This document shows, piece by piece, positions 46,201-57,615 of a stretch of DNA of 64,000 nucleotides. The notes under the pieces were generated by a model that made no database searches, was not told the origin of the DNA, and was given only the letters and a program-made list of their open reading frames with translations. The translations under genes and the position numbers were made by a program. The DNA comes from Gnetum montanum (Eukaryota; Streptophyta; Gnetopsida; Gnetales; Gnetaceae). The DNA lies in contig MNCI01018063.1 of the NCBI GenBank assembly GCA_015680685.1, positions 82,313 through 146,312 on the forward strand. The letters are read 5' to 3'. Numbering within the stretch: the stretch's first letter is position 1; every line of letters begins with the position of its first letter.

Positions 46201-48397
46201 TAGCAATCATTGTGTAACATGAAGTAATTAGCATACTTTTATCTCTTTAGGATAGTTACACTTGGCTAAGTTGTGATTATGGTTGATTTAATTACTCCAA
46301 TCATTATTTTATTTATGTGTTATTGTTAATAAATCATCCTGAAGGTTGTTGAAAGGATTAACTCTAAAAAAGATTGATGTTTGTATATTGTAAGGTTATT
46401 AACCCTTTGAGGGAGTTAGAAAAAATTTCAAAAATTTTCATTGGAAACCTTAAGGTTTGTGGCTCCCATGATAAAGAGCTTACCTTTGGTAACTACAAGG
46501 TCAAAGAACAAAGTGATTTGGACAAACGATTAGGAAGTTAAGGGCTCTAGAAGGTTTTGGGCTCTGAAAAATGGCAAAAACTGCCCATGTGTTATGAAGA
46601 AAATGATAAAAAATTTCTAAGGTTATGAAAATATATATAGGGCTTTTGTGTCATGTCAATGAGGCCTCATTAATGTAGTTGCTGACCAACATAGATGATC
46701 GTTGACTTTGGTCAAACTTGAAAAATACAAGAATGTTTTAAAATGAAATTAGGATCAAGGAAAAGCTCAAAAGGCCAAGAACAATATGAAAGTATGAGAA
46801 GAGGGTGTTGGAGCTCATAAATTTGGAAAATGGAGAAAAATTATTCAAGGGATGAATGAAATAAAAGGTTAAGGAGCACTAAGCGGAACACATAGTGGAA
46901 TATGTGAAAGATAGGATTGTAGCAATGTCTAAGGTAAGGAACCTTAACTAATCAAACCAAGAGCTATGCATGTGGGTCCACCCCATAGTAGGCTCATGCC
47001 CTTGTTGCCTTTGCATACACTCAACTAAGGAGTTTGTGGGGGCAATAGTTGATTAATAATTATGAAAAGTTAAGGACCAACCAAAAAGAATCTATCCAAC
47101 AATTCAAACACATTAGACCAAGACATAGAGCATAACATAGAACCTGGCAGTGAGGTGAGTTATGGTAGCATGGATGGATGATGGAGAAGGTGGAATGAAA
47201 TTCTAAATTGAGGTAATAGGAAGTCCCTTGTGGAATTTTGTATTTAAAATGACTTGAGGAGATCAATCCTTAGTCCAGACCAAAATTGGCTTTTTTCAGT
47301 GACTTTGCATTAAGATCAGTCCACCCACATGAGACATGAGAGTACTTCCATAAAACAAACACCATTCCATAAATAAAAGAAAAGGGAGGAGTAGAAAGTA
47401 AGTGAGGGTCTTAGTTAGAGAGGACCCTCAAGCATAGATGCATGTCTTTCTAGTCCAATAACCAATGCTTGTAGCTTGGTTATTTGTCTAAGGGGTGTGT
47501 TTTGAATTCCCATATTTTTTTTAAATGGAAACCACACCATGTAAATACTTATTCATTTACTGTGTCTAAGGGATGTGCTTTGAATTTCCTTCATTTTTTT
47601 GAATTTTTGGATGGGAACCACACCATGCAAAGACTTTATTTGACTTTCTATTAGTGGTTGAAATGGAATAGTAAGAAGTCCATGAAAAATACTCAAGCAC
47701 TCAAGAAAGTAGAAGAGTACAAAGAGTATTGAGTCCCCTTGAAGTTACATCCTTTACAAACCTTTGAATCCTTCCTAATTCTGGAACTTCTAAGGTCATT
47801 GATTGATTGAAAGTTTCTTTAATGCAAAGGACCTTGAATTCCTAGAATAAGGAAAACCATAGAGTTTCTTGGACAGGTGGATGATATGGACTCACTACCT
47901 ATTCCATGAAAAATAAACCATGTCATAGTCATCAAACATCAGAATTCAAAAATAAAAACCATCAAAAATCACAACATTGTGCATAAACCATCATTAGGAA
48001 ACAACAATAATGGCACTGTGTCCTATGACAATAAAGCAATTTTATTAACAAAAATGAGGAAAAGTCACACTCAAAAAAACAAAATAAATAAAATATACAA
48101 GAAAGTGAAAAATAGTCAAGAAAGGCTCAAAAGTACTAATGATGGTGTAAAATTAGAAAAATCTAAAAATCAAAAAAATTTAAAATAAATAATTTGTAAA
48201 AATAAAAAATGTGAAAAATAAAAAGTAGCAAAACTGAGAAGCCATATGGATTGTTTACATGGATGGCTATCTCCCCCACAACTAAGTTGGAAGGAGGAGA
48301 TCCGAAAAATGGAATATGGTTGTCCATCCATCGAGGTGGTAGTTGCACTGGCCTATCTTGGTTCAAGGAAAGGTTTTACTTGTTGGATGTTAACCAA
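46201..48397. other. Non-coding 3' region of gypsy A
   Basis: AT-rich, with no recognised domain. A duplicated block lies at 47486-47628, where 'tgtctaagg.gtgtg.ttt' and 'gg.aaccacaccatg' occur twice about 84 bases apart. An A-rich tract covers 47980-48240. Confidence 0.5.
47486..47628. repeat. Short tandem duplication (about 84-base period)
   Basis: Two imperfect copies of a block running from 'tgtctaagg.gtgtg.ttt' through 'gaatt.cc' to 'gg.aaccacaccatg'. Nothing suggests a gene. Confidence 0.55.
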
Positions 48398-49338
48398 CTA
48401 CTTTTTATTTGGGCTTTTAGGCTTGTAGATTAACATGGCCTCAGAGGGAAAGGTTTGATTAATTATATAAGGTCCCTCCCACAATGTTTGAGATTTTACC
48501 TTCTGGGGTACATGTGTGGGGTTCCAATAGAGAACCTTATCTCCTGGTTGAAGTTTTACTTTCCTTATTCTAAGGTCATGATGTTGCTTGTTAAATGCCT
48601 TGTGCACCTCATTCAAAGAGAGGGTCACTAATCAATTTTTATCTTGACATTTACATTGATCAATCTTTTTTTCTATGCTAGACTTAGGTTAAGATTCAGA
48701 TCACAAGCTATTGAGAGTGTATAAAGCTCAAATTGAATTGGGAGCATTGAAAGTTTTCTGTACACCAACTTGTAGGGAGAATAGAGAATAGGAAGTTTTT
48801 GTGTTAAATGGTAGGCCTAGAGGGCATCGTTAAGTTTTGTACTCCAATCTTTCCTATATTTGCTAATGGTCCATGTTAGTATTTTTGTGATCTCCTAGTT
48901 AGTTACCTCTACTTGATTATTGGCTTGGGCGTGGTAAGGTGTTTTTAATTTATGTTCAACCTCTAAGCATTGCATTAACTTTCTAAAAGTGGCACCTGTG
49001 AAATACGTTCCATTGTTAAAAATTAATGAACGTGGTACCAAAAACCTATTTAGAATAGTTTTTTGTATAAATCTAGCAGCTATGGATAATGTACAATTAG
49101 TAATGGTTGCTACTTTTGCCCATTTTGTGCAGTAGTTGACTACTATGATAATATATGTCTTTTCATTGGACATGGGTGAGATGGAACCCATGAAGTTAAT
49201 GCCCCATATCTCAAAAGGTTCCAATGGTTGAATCCATTCTTGAGGACCTTCCATGTGAGTGATCATCCCCCCATCTCATTGACAATGTTCACAAGATTGG
49301 ACAAACTAGTGGGCATTCCTGAAGATTGTAGGCCATTT
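48398..49338 (-). pseudogene. Gypsy integrase of element A
   Basis: On minus the integrase starts at WPTIFRNAH and a degenerate zinc-finger half (CEHCQ), followed by the catalytic core: FEIWGINFMGSISP, IFNNGTYFTG and HAQANNQVEV. In active enzymes the first two catalytic residues are Asp (GIDFMG, DNGTHF); both are Asn here, while the Glu of QVE is kept. A middle part near 48750-48800 (SPYKLVYRK) and a C-terminal domain (LQPGDKVLYWNP, LWEGPYII) complete it. Stops occur near 48895 and 48630. It would insert element cDNA into chromosomes. The N-terminal end is cut by element B. Confidence 0.85.
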
Positions 49339-49344
49339 AACTCA

Positions 49345-50226
49345 TGGGCTTAAAATACATTGAACCTGGTCAAAGAAGGTAAATATCTAGCACACATCCA
49401 ACTCATGCCAACTATCCATGGGACACATGTCACTAGATCTGTTTTCCTCTCACTTCCTAGTTGTTGATTCCATTCTTGAAAACTCTAGCCAAACCCTAGC
49501 CCAACCCTATAAATACCCTATCAATTCACACAAATTGGAGGAGGAAAAAGGAAGAAGATGGAGGAAGGCAAAAATTGAAGAGATTGGCAATTTTGAAAAA
49601 TTGGCAATTCTGAAAAATTGGAGAGATTGGAAATTTTGAAAAATTGGCAATTTTGAAAAATTGGAGAGATTGGCAATTATGAAAAATTGGAGAGATTGGC
49701 AATTCTGAAAAAGGATAGAACTTGCAATCCTTGGGCGCTCGGCACATCTGATTGTTGGCTTCCAATTTTTTCTCACGTTCATCGTTGCATCATCGCATCA
49801 TATCATTCCGGGGCTAGGCGTTCGACTTGCCATCCACACGTGTGCAACTACGCTTTGACCGGTGCATATTCTTATTTGAACAATACAATACAGTTTCATT
49901 ATTGCCTCCCATTTGCATTGTTTAGTTCTATTTATGCTTTTTTTTATCTAACTTTGTTCATGCTTTATTCATAATTTAGTACGCTTTTTTTTACATTTCG
50001 TATCACTATTTGCATTCCGTTTACATCCTGTTTACGATAACCCTAGCACTAGTCATAGCTTACGCTCGGGGAAGTCCTTGGTTGATTTGCGTGCGAACCA
50101 TCCAAGGCACTCTGCCTTCGTTTACTTTTCCAGCTTGCCCTCGGGCGAAGGCAGGGTCAGCTGTGGCTATCCGACGATCTCTTGGTATTTGTTTCCTTTC
50201 TAGCCTTACACCGACGATTTAGGTCA
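49345..50226 (+). repeat. 5' LTR of gypsy B
   Basis: Begins near TGGGCTTAAAATACATTG and ends GATTTAGGTCA. It carries a TATA box, TATAAATA, at 49508-49515. A GA/TTGGCAATT-type minisatellite (about 49570-49715) has roughly twice as many units as in the 3' LTR. Outside that, the two LTRs are very similar, which points to a younger insertion than the copia element at 13 kb. End positions are good to a few bases. Confidence 0.82.
49508..49515 (+). promoter_or_regulatory. TATA box in gypsy B 5' LTR
   Basis: TATAAATA in a C-rich context (AACCCTATAAATACCCTATC), conserved in the 3' LTR, as expected for the LTR promoter. Confidence 0.6.
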
Positions 50227-50313
50227 GTAAAATTTTTGGCGCTAGAATGAGGACCACTTTCTTGTTATTGGTTAAAACCTCACTACCTATCAAAACTTAT
50301 CCACCTTGCCCAT

Positions 50314-53300
50314 TTGAGTCTCCTCATCCTTGTTGATCACACTGAGCTTGTGTCACCCCATGCTACAACTACTTGCGATCCAACTCCATTCATCTATCCC
50401 AGTCCATTTAGATTTATCATGGAATCTTCCCAAGTCAACCCAGTAACACTACCAATTGCTTCAAACCCTGTGACTGCTACGGAATCCATAACCGTTACTG
50501 AACACATAAATCCTCAAGGCCCTACATGCCAATCCCTCAGGCTACAAGGCAAAGGCCCTATTCAAGCGACTCTTACACCTGAACAATATAATTTTATTTG
50601 TGTCAAAATCCAAGCCAACCTACCCATTGATCATGTAGAGAGGGAAGCTAAGCGAGAATATGAATTCATCCACAAAGGAGGATGTGAGTTTATCCCTTTA
50701 GCTTTTGACGTAATCCCACTATCTGAAAACCATCATAAACTCATATCCCAACTTCTTATGGCTAGAAGTCAAGCCTTACAACTACCTCCCATAGAGCCTC
50801 AAGATGAAGAAGATAACTTTGCAGCCCAATCTAAACATGGAGAATCATACCATACTGTTAGCCCCCATGCCCACACAAACCTATTATCCCATCCTTTCCT
50901 AGAAGAAACTATGTTTCCTTCTTCATCCACAAACATTCAAGCACCTNTCACAACCTGTGGCTGGGCAGTGGGCTCCACCGATAGTCTCAGTCCTGAATAC
51001 CATCCCACTATAAGAAATGTTAGCCCAACAACCTGCTTTTCCACAAATAATGCAACAATTAAACCATTATCATCCACAATCCACTCAATCCACCGATTTG
51101 CTTACCACCCAAGAATGTGCAGACACAAAAAAAATGATGCACTCGTTGGCAGAAGAATTAAAATGCCTTAAAAATTTCAACAATGAGGAAGTCAAGGTAC
51201 TATATTTCTATCAAGATGACCTAATTGACCCCTCAGTTCCACCCTTGACCTTGTCAAAAGGAGTCTCATTACCTCAACTGACCAAGTACAATGGAGAAGG
51301 AAACCCAAATGCCCACCTAGTGACATTTAGAACTAAAAGCCTTTTACTTCAAGCATGGCCCCATGTAATTTTGCGAGTGTTTGCAATGTCCTTAACCGAA
51401 AAAGCCTTAGACTGGTACCGATCTTTACCCCATAGCTCCATATCTTCTTTAGAGAATTTGTTGCATCAATTTGTCACCCATTTCAAATACAATTTGAAAC
51501 CTGAAGCCACATTAGATAGCTTGATTCAAATTAAACAAGCGTCTTTAGAGCCAGCGCAAAAATTTATCCAAAGGTGGAGTGCAGCCTTAAACAAACTTCA
51601 CGAACCTATTCCTGAAACATATTTGCTCACTATCCTTAAGTCAGCCATGAATGACTTTATTAAGTCAAAACATTACTACCTGAAAGCCCACACATTGAGC
51701 CAAGCATTCATACAAATCAAAGACATAGAAGAAGCGACACAAATAAGTAATGACCCAACCTACTCAGCCCTTAGGAGTCAACACACAAGGAAAGATAAAA
51801 CCAAAACAATGGTAGCAACAGTGGCTGAGGAAAAACAATACGCTATCCCAAACAACTATGGAAGAACCACACCCACTCATACACCTGAAAATTTCTTAAA
51901 TAGAAACAACAACACAGGTCATGCCCGTACCTTTGAAAGGAAAGACCCTGCTCAATACACACCATTGCCCATAAAGCCTTCACAACTACTTGATCAACTT
52001 CTAAAGGCTGTGCTAATTCAACACAAACAAATGTCTCCTGCGGCCTCGCAAAGACATGATCGCTTTTGCAAATTGGCCAAAAATCCAGCTTTAGCAACAA
52101 CCAACGAACCCCTCGTTCCAAAAGGCTTTAGGTTGGATAGGTTTTGTGAATATCACCAATGGTGTGGTCATGGGATTGATTACTGCTTTGCATTGAAACA
52201 AGGCATACAACACATGATAGATGGAGGTGAAGTAGTGTTCGACGAGACAAACCCGGTAAGCCCTCAAAACCAATCCATGGGGGTCTACAAGGATTCTCTC
52301 AATACCAAAACAAACGATGCCCCATATGTGATTAATACCGTCCATGTGGAAGATAGACAAGGCGTTCCTCGAAAGCCTTTTGTGATTTGCAGGCATTCAG
52401 AAAACACACCTACCCCAATATATCCTCAAATCCATTTTACCACATGCATGTCCCCCACACCATAAAAACCATTCATCATCCGCATACTTCCTTCGGTTGC
52501 CACCACAACAAACATACCATCTGAAAACTGACCCATTCCCTTTGTGGTCTGGGAGCCAAAACACCCTGGCACACAACCCGCCCCCACTTCTCGGTGACCT
52601 TTGCAAGAACGTCTTGCCAATAGGCTAATAAGAGAGCACTTAGAAAGAGAAAAAAGAGAGCACATGGAGAGAGAAAACCATGGACACGAATTAGGACTAC
52701 CAATGCCTACACCGCTAAGCATAGTTCCCATCAGTTTGTCTGTTAATGAGCCTAGTACAAGTCACCAAAACAAACATGAAGTCGCGAGTCATATCCCAAA
52801 CTCAGCATCCTCAGCTACTCACGTAAAAATCCCTCCACGAGAAATACGAATGCTAGGTCAAATGGACCAAATCTCTATGGATAAGAATGTCCCAAACGGT
52901 AAAGACCTAGCAAATGCATTGACCCAGGTCACACAAGCCTTAAAATAAAAGAATACTTCTTTAAGTTTGTATGACCTAGTAATGACTTCACCAGTACATC
53001 GAGAGGCTCTCGTACGGATGCTAACTTCAATTCCTGTTAGTGAGGATCTTCCTGCAGATAAACCATCCATTTATGCAGTATTATCCCCACAACTTCAGGA
53101 ATTGAAGACCACATCCTTAGAGTGCCACGTTAAATACATTAAGTTAGATGAGAAAACAGGGGAAACCACCATGACCCCTATGTTCATAATAATACAGGTT
53201 GATCGTTTCAAAATACGTAGGGTGCATGTTGATGATGGTGTAGCAACAAATGTAATACCTTTTTCCATCATCAAAAAATTGGGACTTACTGAATAAGTAC

Positions 53301-54127
53301 AGCCCACAACAATCTCTTTCTTGAGGTCTTTCAGTGGTTCCCGTGTGGGAGTGAAAGGCATGGTTACCTTAGATTTCATAACTAGAGACCAATTCCCTAC
53401 ATCAGCTGAATTCATAGTGGTTGATGAAATGCCAGGGTTTAATCTGATCCTAGGACGTCCTTGGCTAGGTCAACTTAAAGCCATATCTTCACCAATCCGT
53501 CAAGAGATACACCTACCTTATGAGGGTGATGAGATCATCATACATGGGGATACAACACCATCGATCGCTTCCTTATACCTTGAGAAAGGTCAAGGGTTAG
53601 AAATTGAGTTCGTTAAGCCTAAATAAGAAACCATGAACATGCATTAAAATGTGAACCCAATGTTGACTCATAATCCAACTAGCCTTGAAGAAACACAAGA
53701 AGACACAGATATAGGAGCCATTCCTATTGATGTCTCTTGGTTAGAACTATCCTTTGACATCACTGATGAAGGGGAAGGTGAATATAAAATCATACCCATA
53801 CACCCAGCCCCACACATTAAGTTACAAAAGATCAAGAGGCAATTCAACAACTAGAACGAATGATACGAACTATCCGAAATGATGTTAAACTACGAACTAT
53901 CTGAAATGACTTTAAACTACGAACTGTCTAAAATGACGTTAAACTACGAACTGTCCAAAATGATATTAAACTATGAACTGTCTAAAATGACGTTAAACTA
54001 AGAACTGTCTGAAATGACATTAAACTACGAACTGTTCGAAATGACGTTAAACTATGAACTGTCTGAAATGACGTTAAACTACGAAATGTCCACAATGACA
54101 TTAAACTAGCCACGGTCAGAAATGCCC
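50314..54127 (+). pseudogene. Gag-protease polyprotein frame of gypsy B
   Basis: Coding starts near 50314 or at the internal Met of MESSQVNPVTLP. It shifts frame at the single N (50947), then stays in one frame to 54127 with stops at about 51011, 52463, 52527, 52597, 52946, 53294, 53624 and 53645, plus a few more. The gag core (51260-51760) has LPQLTKYNGEGNPNAHL, ALDWYRSLPHSSISSLENL and FIQRWSAALNKL. A Cys/His knot follows near 52135 (FCEYHQWCGHGIDYC). The protease (53060-53560) has VHVDDGVATNVIPFSII (DDG instead of DSG) and FNLILGRPWLGQL. The frame ends in 9-residue repeats. Gag forms the particle and protease matures it. Confidence 0.8.
53868..54127 (+). repeat. 27-bp tandem repeat, in frame with gag-pro
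   Basis: About 9.6 copies of a 27-base unit (consensus like AACTGTCTGAAATGACGTTA plus AACTACG), running into the N gap. In the gag-pro frame each unit encodes a nonapeptide ELS(E/K)MTLNY. One copy has a stop and the last copies diverge. The array may be longer, since its right edge is hidden by the Ns. Confidence 0.88.
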
Positions 54128-54361
54128 NNNNNNNNNNNNNNNNNNNNNNNNNNNNNNNNNNNNNNNNNNNNNNNNNNNNNNNNNNNNNNNNNNNNNNNNN
54201 NNNNNNNNNNNNNNNNNNNNNNNNNNNNNNNNNNNNNNNNNNNNNNNNNNNNNNNNNNNNNNNNNNNNNNNNNNNNNNNNNNNNNNNNNNNNNNNNNNNN
54301 NNNNNNNNNNNNNNNNNNNNNNNNNNNNNNNNNNNNNNNNNNNNNNNNNNNNNNNNNNNNN
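54128..54361. other. Run of Ns (assembly gap)
   Basis: 234 undetermined bases immediately after the 27-bp array and before more sequence with the same TAAACTA core. A collapsed tandem repeat is the likely cause. Confidence 0.95.
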
Positions 54362-54569
54362 AAAAAGGCCTTAAACTAGCATACGGCCTGGAACGGCATA
54401 AAACTATCACTTTTTGCATTGCTTTTCTTTCATTCATACATTCTAACTCTATGTACGACAGGTGTTGCTTGATATTGTTTTCTTCCTAGTTGATTTTTGC
54501 AGGATCTCGCAAGGACATGGCATGACCATGCATGAAGCATCATACTTTACACAAGCAAGGTAAGCATCA

Positions 54570-55010
54570 GTCCACTATGACTATAAACTGGCACAGAATA
54601 GTTCTGGATCATGACTTAAAACTGATACCACAGGAACAGTCCTGGATTATGACTTAAAACTGATACCACAGAGCAGTCCTGGACCATGACTTAAAACTAA
54701 TACCATAGAGCAGTTCTGGATGATGACTTAAAACTGATACCATAGAGTAGTCCTGGATCATGACTTAAAATTGATACCACAGAGTTCTGTCTGGTATGAC
54801 ACTAAACAGCTACATTTATCTGCCATGACATGAAACTAGCATCCAGAGTACACTAAGACTATAAACTAGTTTACCTCTTCATAGTCCACTATGACTATAA
54901 ACTAGTAATGCACCATCCGCTACAACGCTAAACTAGCACCATCCAAGGGGTTATGACATGAAATTAACCCACGATAGTCCGCTAAGACTATAAACTGACG
55001 ACATCATTGA
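54570..55010 (+). repeat. 37-38-bp tandem repeats and degenerate TAAACT units
   Basis: Five units of 37-38 bases start at 54613, 54651, 54688, 54725 and 54762, each like GACTTAAAACTGATACCACA plus GAGCAGTCCTGGATCAT. On both sides the core (A)TGAC-n2-TAAACT recurs at irregular spacing (54574, 54804, 54826, 54865, 54888, 54918, 54945, 54976). The frame contains stops, so it is not coding. Such arrays are known in 3' non-coding regions of plant Tat/Ogre-type gypsy elements. Confidence 0.8.
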
Positions 55011-56775
55011 AGGCTAGGCAAAACTTGAAAAGATCTATTGTTGTAGTTGGCTATTCATGTTCCACAAAGACTTGCTACATGATTCATCCCATGGGACCTA
55101 ATGAAACTGATGTTGTTCATGATTCTATTTGCTTTGAAAGCTGCACGTGGTGACTCCATCTCCTTATTTACAGTGTTTAGCTGACTATTTCATTTGTGGT
55201 TTTCTTATCTTCTTGGAGTTGTGTTAGCAGGATGACACTTTTGAGATGTTCGTGCATAAATGCACTTCATCATGACGACAAGGTATCACATTTTTCCTGA
55301 TGCACGCAATTGGTTTAATCAATCCATTCATAAGTACATTCCTGATTCTCGATGCATCCCCTATTTCAAAATTATGCTCCCCTTAGCCTATTCAATTACA
55401 TCCCTCTTGATATGTTCCACTCATCTCAAAACTCTTGATACACTGTTGCACATTGTAGCTCTCTAAGCTGTTGCGACGCAAAACACAATACATAGTACAT
55501 GATGCAAAATGAAAGTGCTCATACAAAAGCATGGCATAAAAAGTAAGCTCTTTCAAAAAGACCAAAAAAAGAACAAAAAAAAGAAAACAAAAAAAAAGGT
55601 TAAAGAGCAAAATGCACAGAAAAGGTCTTCAAGACCTCATTGACATCATAAACAGAAGACTATTGGCCATTCTCATACAAGACCGAGGTGAGAAGGCAAT
55701 TGTCTTGAAAAAACGTTACACTTGTGTCTAAAGGAGACCATGTTGCACATCATTGCGTGGCTTTGTCTGTTTACAATGGGCCTCATAAACACTCTATAAG
55801 AGTCTCATTTCTCCAAAGAACGCACTTCCTATGTCTTGGCTTCGAGTCTGCTGAACACTAGCTATGGACAAGGACCAAAATATAGCTTATTCACATGAGA
55901 GCACTTCTCTCCCACAATCCCAGTAGCAATCATGGCCCTTAACCTACTAGCTTCCCTAGTTACAACTGATTCCCTTGCATCTTGAACCACATTCCCTCAA
56001 TCCCATGTACTTTTGAAAATGGTGCGATGAAATCCAACTAAGGGTTGACGGTTAATGTTTGATGCTTTGTTGCTCATGGTGTTTTGCACTTCTTTGTTGA
56101 TACCTCTCAGGTAGAACAAAGAGGGGCCAATGAAACTCCACTAAATTTGGCCTAGCACTTTTAGACAAGAATCAAGCTAAGTCATGCTGCTACCCAGCAT
56201 GAGTACAATGTGACCAAACTTGGAGGCCTCTGAAATAGCCCCTGATGGCCCATGATTCAGTAGGCAAGGTCCCCTCGAGGCCCACAAGCGACTGCACCAA
56301 CTTCCAGCATCCAGAATCAAAAGTTTCGGGTTCAAAATATTTGGTTTTGGCTAAGTACACTTTGGTTACTTTTTTCAGATGCTGCATAGCGTAAGGATCA
56401 GCGTCACCAATTTTTAGAGCCCCAAAACTGAGCCAAAATGACTTGATTTCAAGGGTGCAAGTTGTCCTAAGGGTCCACTATTGATAACTATGGATCCCAG
56501 CCTTCAAAAATTCCAGATTTCAGCTCAAAATTGCAAGTTTTGGAGGTCATATTGTAGGTCACACTGCAGGTCACGTTGGACAATCAAATTTCTCTTGTTG
56601 TACATTTTATTATAAATCCCCATTTGTGGGCATGTCAAGCCCTCATGGTCTAAAACAAAAAAAATATATATATATAATTTTTCAAGCGAGTTGGAGCCAA
56701 AGATAATCCTTCTAAATTTTCTTTCTAGATTTTTATTGCTTGAGGGCTTGTCTTTCTAATTTGTTTGTATTTTCA
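55011..56775 (+). other. Non-coding 3' region of gypsy B
   Basis: No RT, RNase H or integrase motif in any frame. It contains an A-rich tract (55555-55605) and a short (TA)n run at 56666-56680. No clear polypurine tract adjoins the 3' LTR. Confidence 0.55.
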
Positions 56776-57612
56776 TGGGCTTAAATGACCCACAAATTGT
56801 AAAATACATTGAACCTGGTCAAAGAAGGCAAATCTAGCACACATCCAACTCATGCCAACTATCCATGGGACACATGTCACTAGATTTGTTTTCCTCTCAC
56901 TTCCCAGCCGTTGATTCCATTCTTGAAAATCCTAGCCAAACCCTAGCCAAACCCTATAAATACCCTATCAATTCACACAAACTGGAGGAGGCAAAAGGAA
57001 GAAGATGGAGGGAGGAAAAAATTGGAGAGATTGGCAATTCTGAAAAATGGGAGAGATTGGCAATTTTGAAAAATTGGAGAGATTGGCAATTCTGAAAAAG
57101 GATAGAACTTGCAATCCTTGGGTGCTCGGCACATCTGATTGTTGGCTTCCAATTTTTTCTCATGTTCATCATTGCATCATCGCGTCATATCATTCCGGGG
57201 CTAGGCGTTTGACTTGCCATCCACACGTGTGCAACTACGCTTTGACCGGTTCATATTCTTGTTTGAACAATATAATACAATTTCATTATTGCCTCCCACT
57301 TGCATTGTTTAGTTCTGTTTATGCTTTTTTTATATAACTTTTTTCATGCTTTATTCATAATTCAGTACGCTTTTTTTTACATTTCGTATTGCTGTTTGCA
57401 TTCCGTTTACATCCTGTTTACGATAAGCCCAGTGCTAGTCGTAGCTTATGCTCAGGGAAGTCCTTGGTTGATTTGCGTGCAAACCATCCATGGCACTCTG
57501 CCTTCGTTTACTTTTCTAGCTTGCCCTTGGGTGAAGGTAGGGTCAGCTGTGGCTGTTCGACAATCTCTTGGTGTTTGTTTCCTTTCCAGCCTTACATCGA
57601 CGATTTAGGTCA
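56776..57612 (+). repeat. 3' LTR of gypsy B
   Basis: Matches the 5' LTR, but has an extra ATGACCCACAAATTGTA near its start and a shorter minisatellite (about 57018-57100). TATAAATA occurs again near 56955. Element A sequence resumes immediately after it. Confidence 0.82.
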
Positions 57613-57615
57613 GTA

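Larger units (their letters stand above)
49345..57612 (+). mobile_element. Gypsy element B: gag-protease, tandem repeats, no pol
   Basis: Two LTRs (49345-50226 and 56776-57612) flank gag, protease and a repeat-rich non-coding region. After the 5' LTR comes TTTTGGCGCTAGAATGAGG (about 50233-50251), the primer-site region typical of many plant gypsy elements. RT, RNase H and integrase are absent, so this is a non-autonomous or deleted element. It lies inside element A between RNase H/connection and integrase. No matching 5-bp target duplication was found at its ends, and about 70 residues expected in A at this point are missing. A 234-base N gap lies at 54128-54361, so part of the interior is unknown. 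Confidence 0.85.

Noticed and set aside
48246-48433. Overlapping plus-strand ORFs near the integrase end
   Set aside because: Antisense to the integrase C-terminal region of element A.
53868-54127. CRISPR-like appearance of a regular short repeat array
   Set aside because: Units are directly adjacent with no variable spacers, in a plant retroelement. It is a simple tandem repeat.
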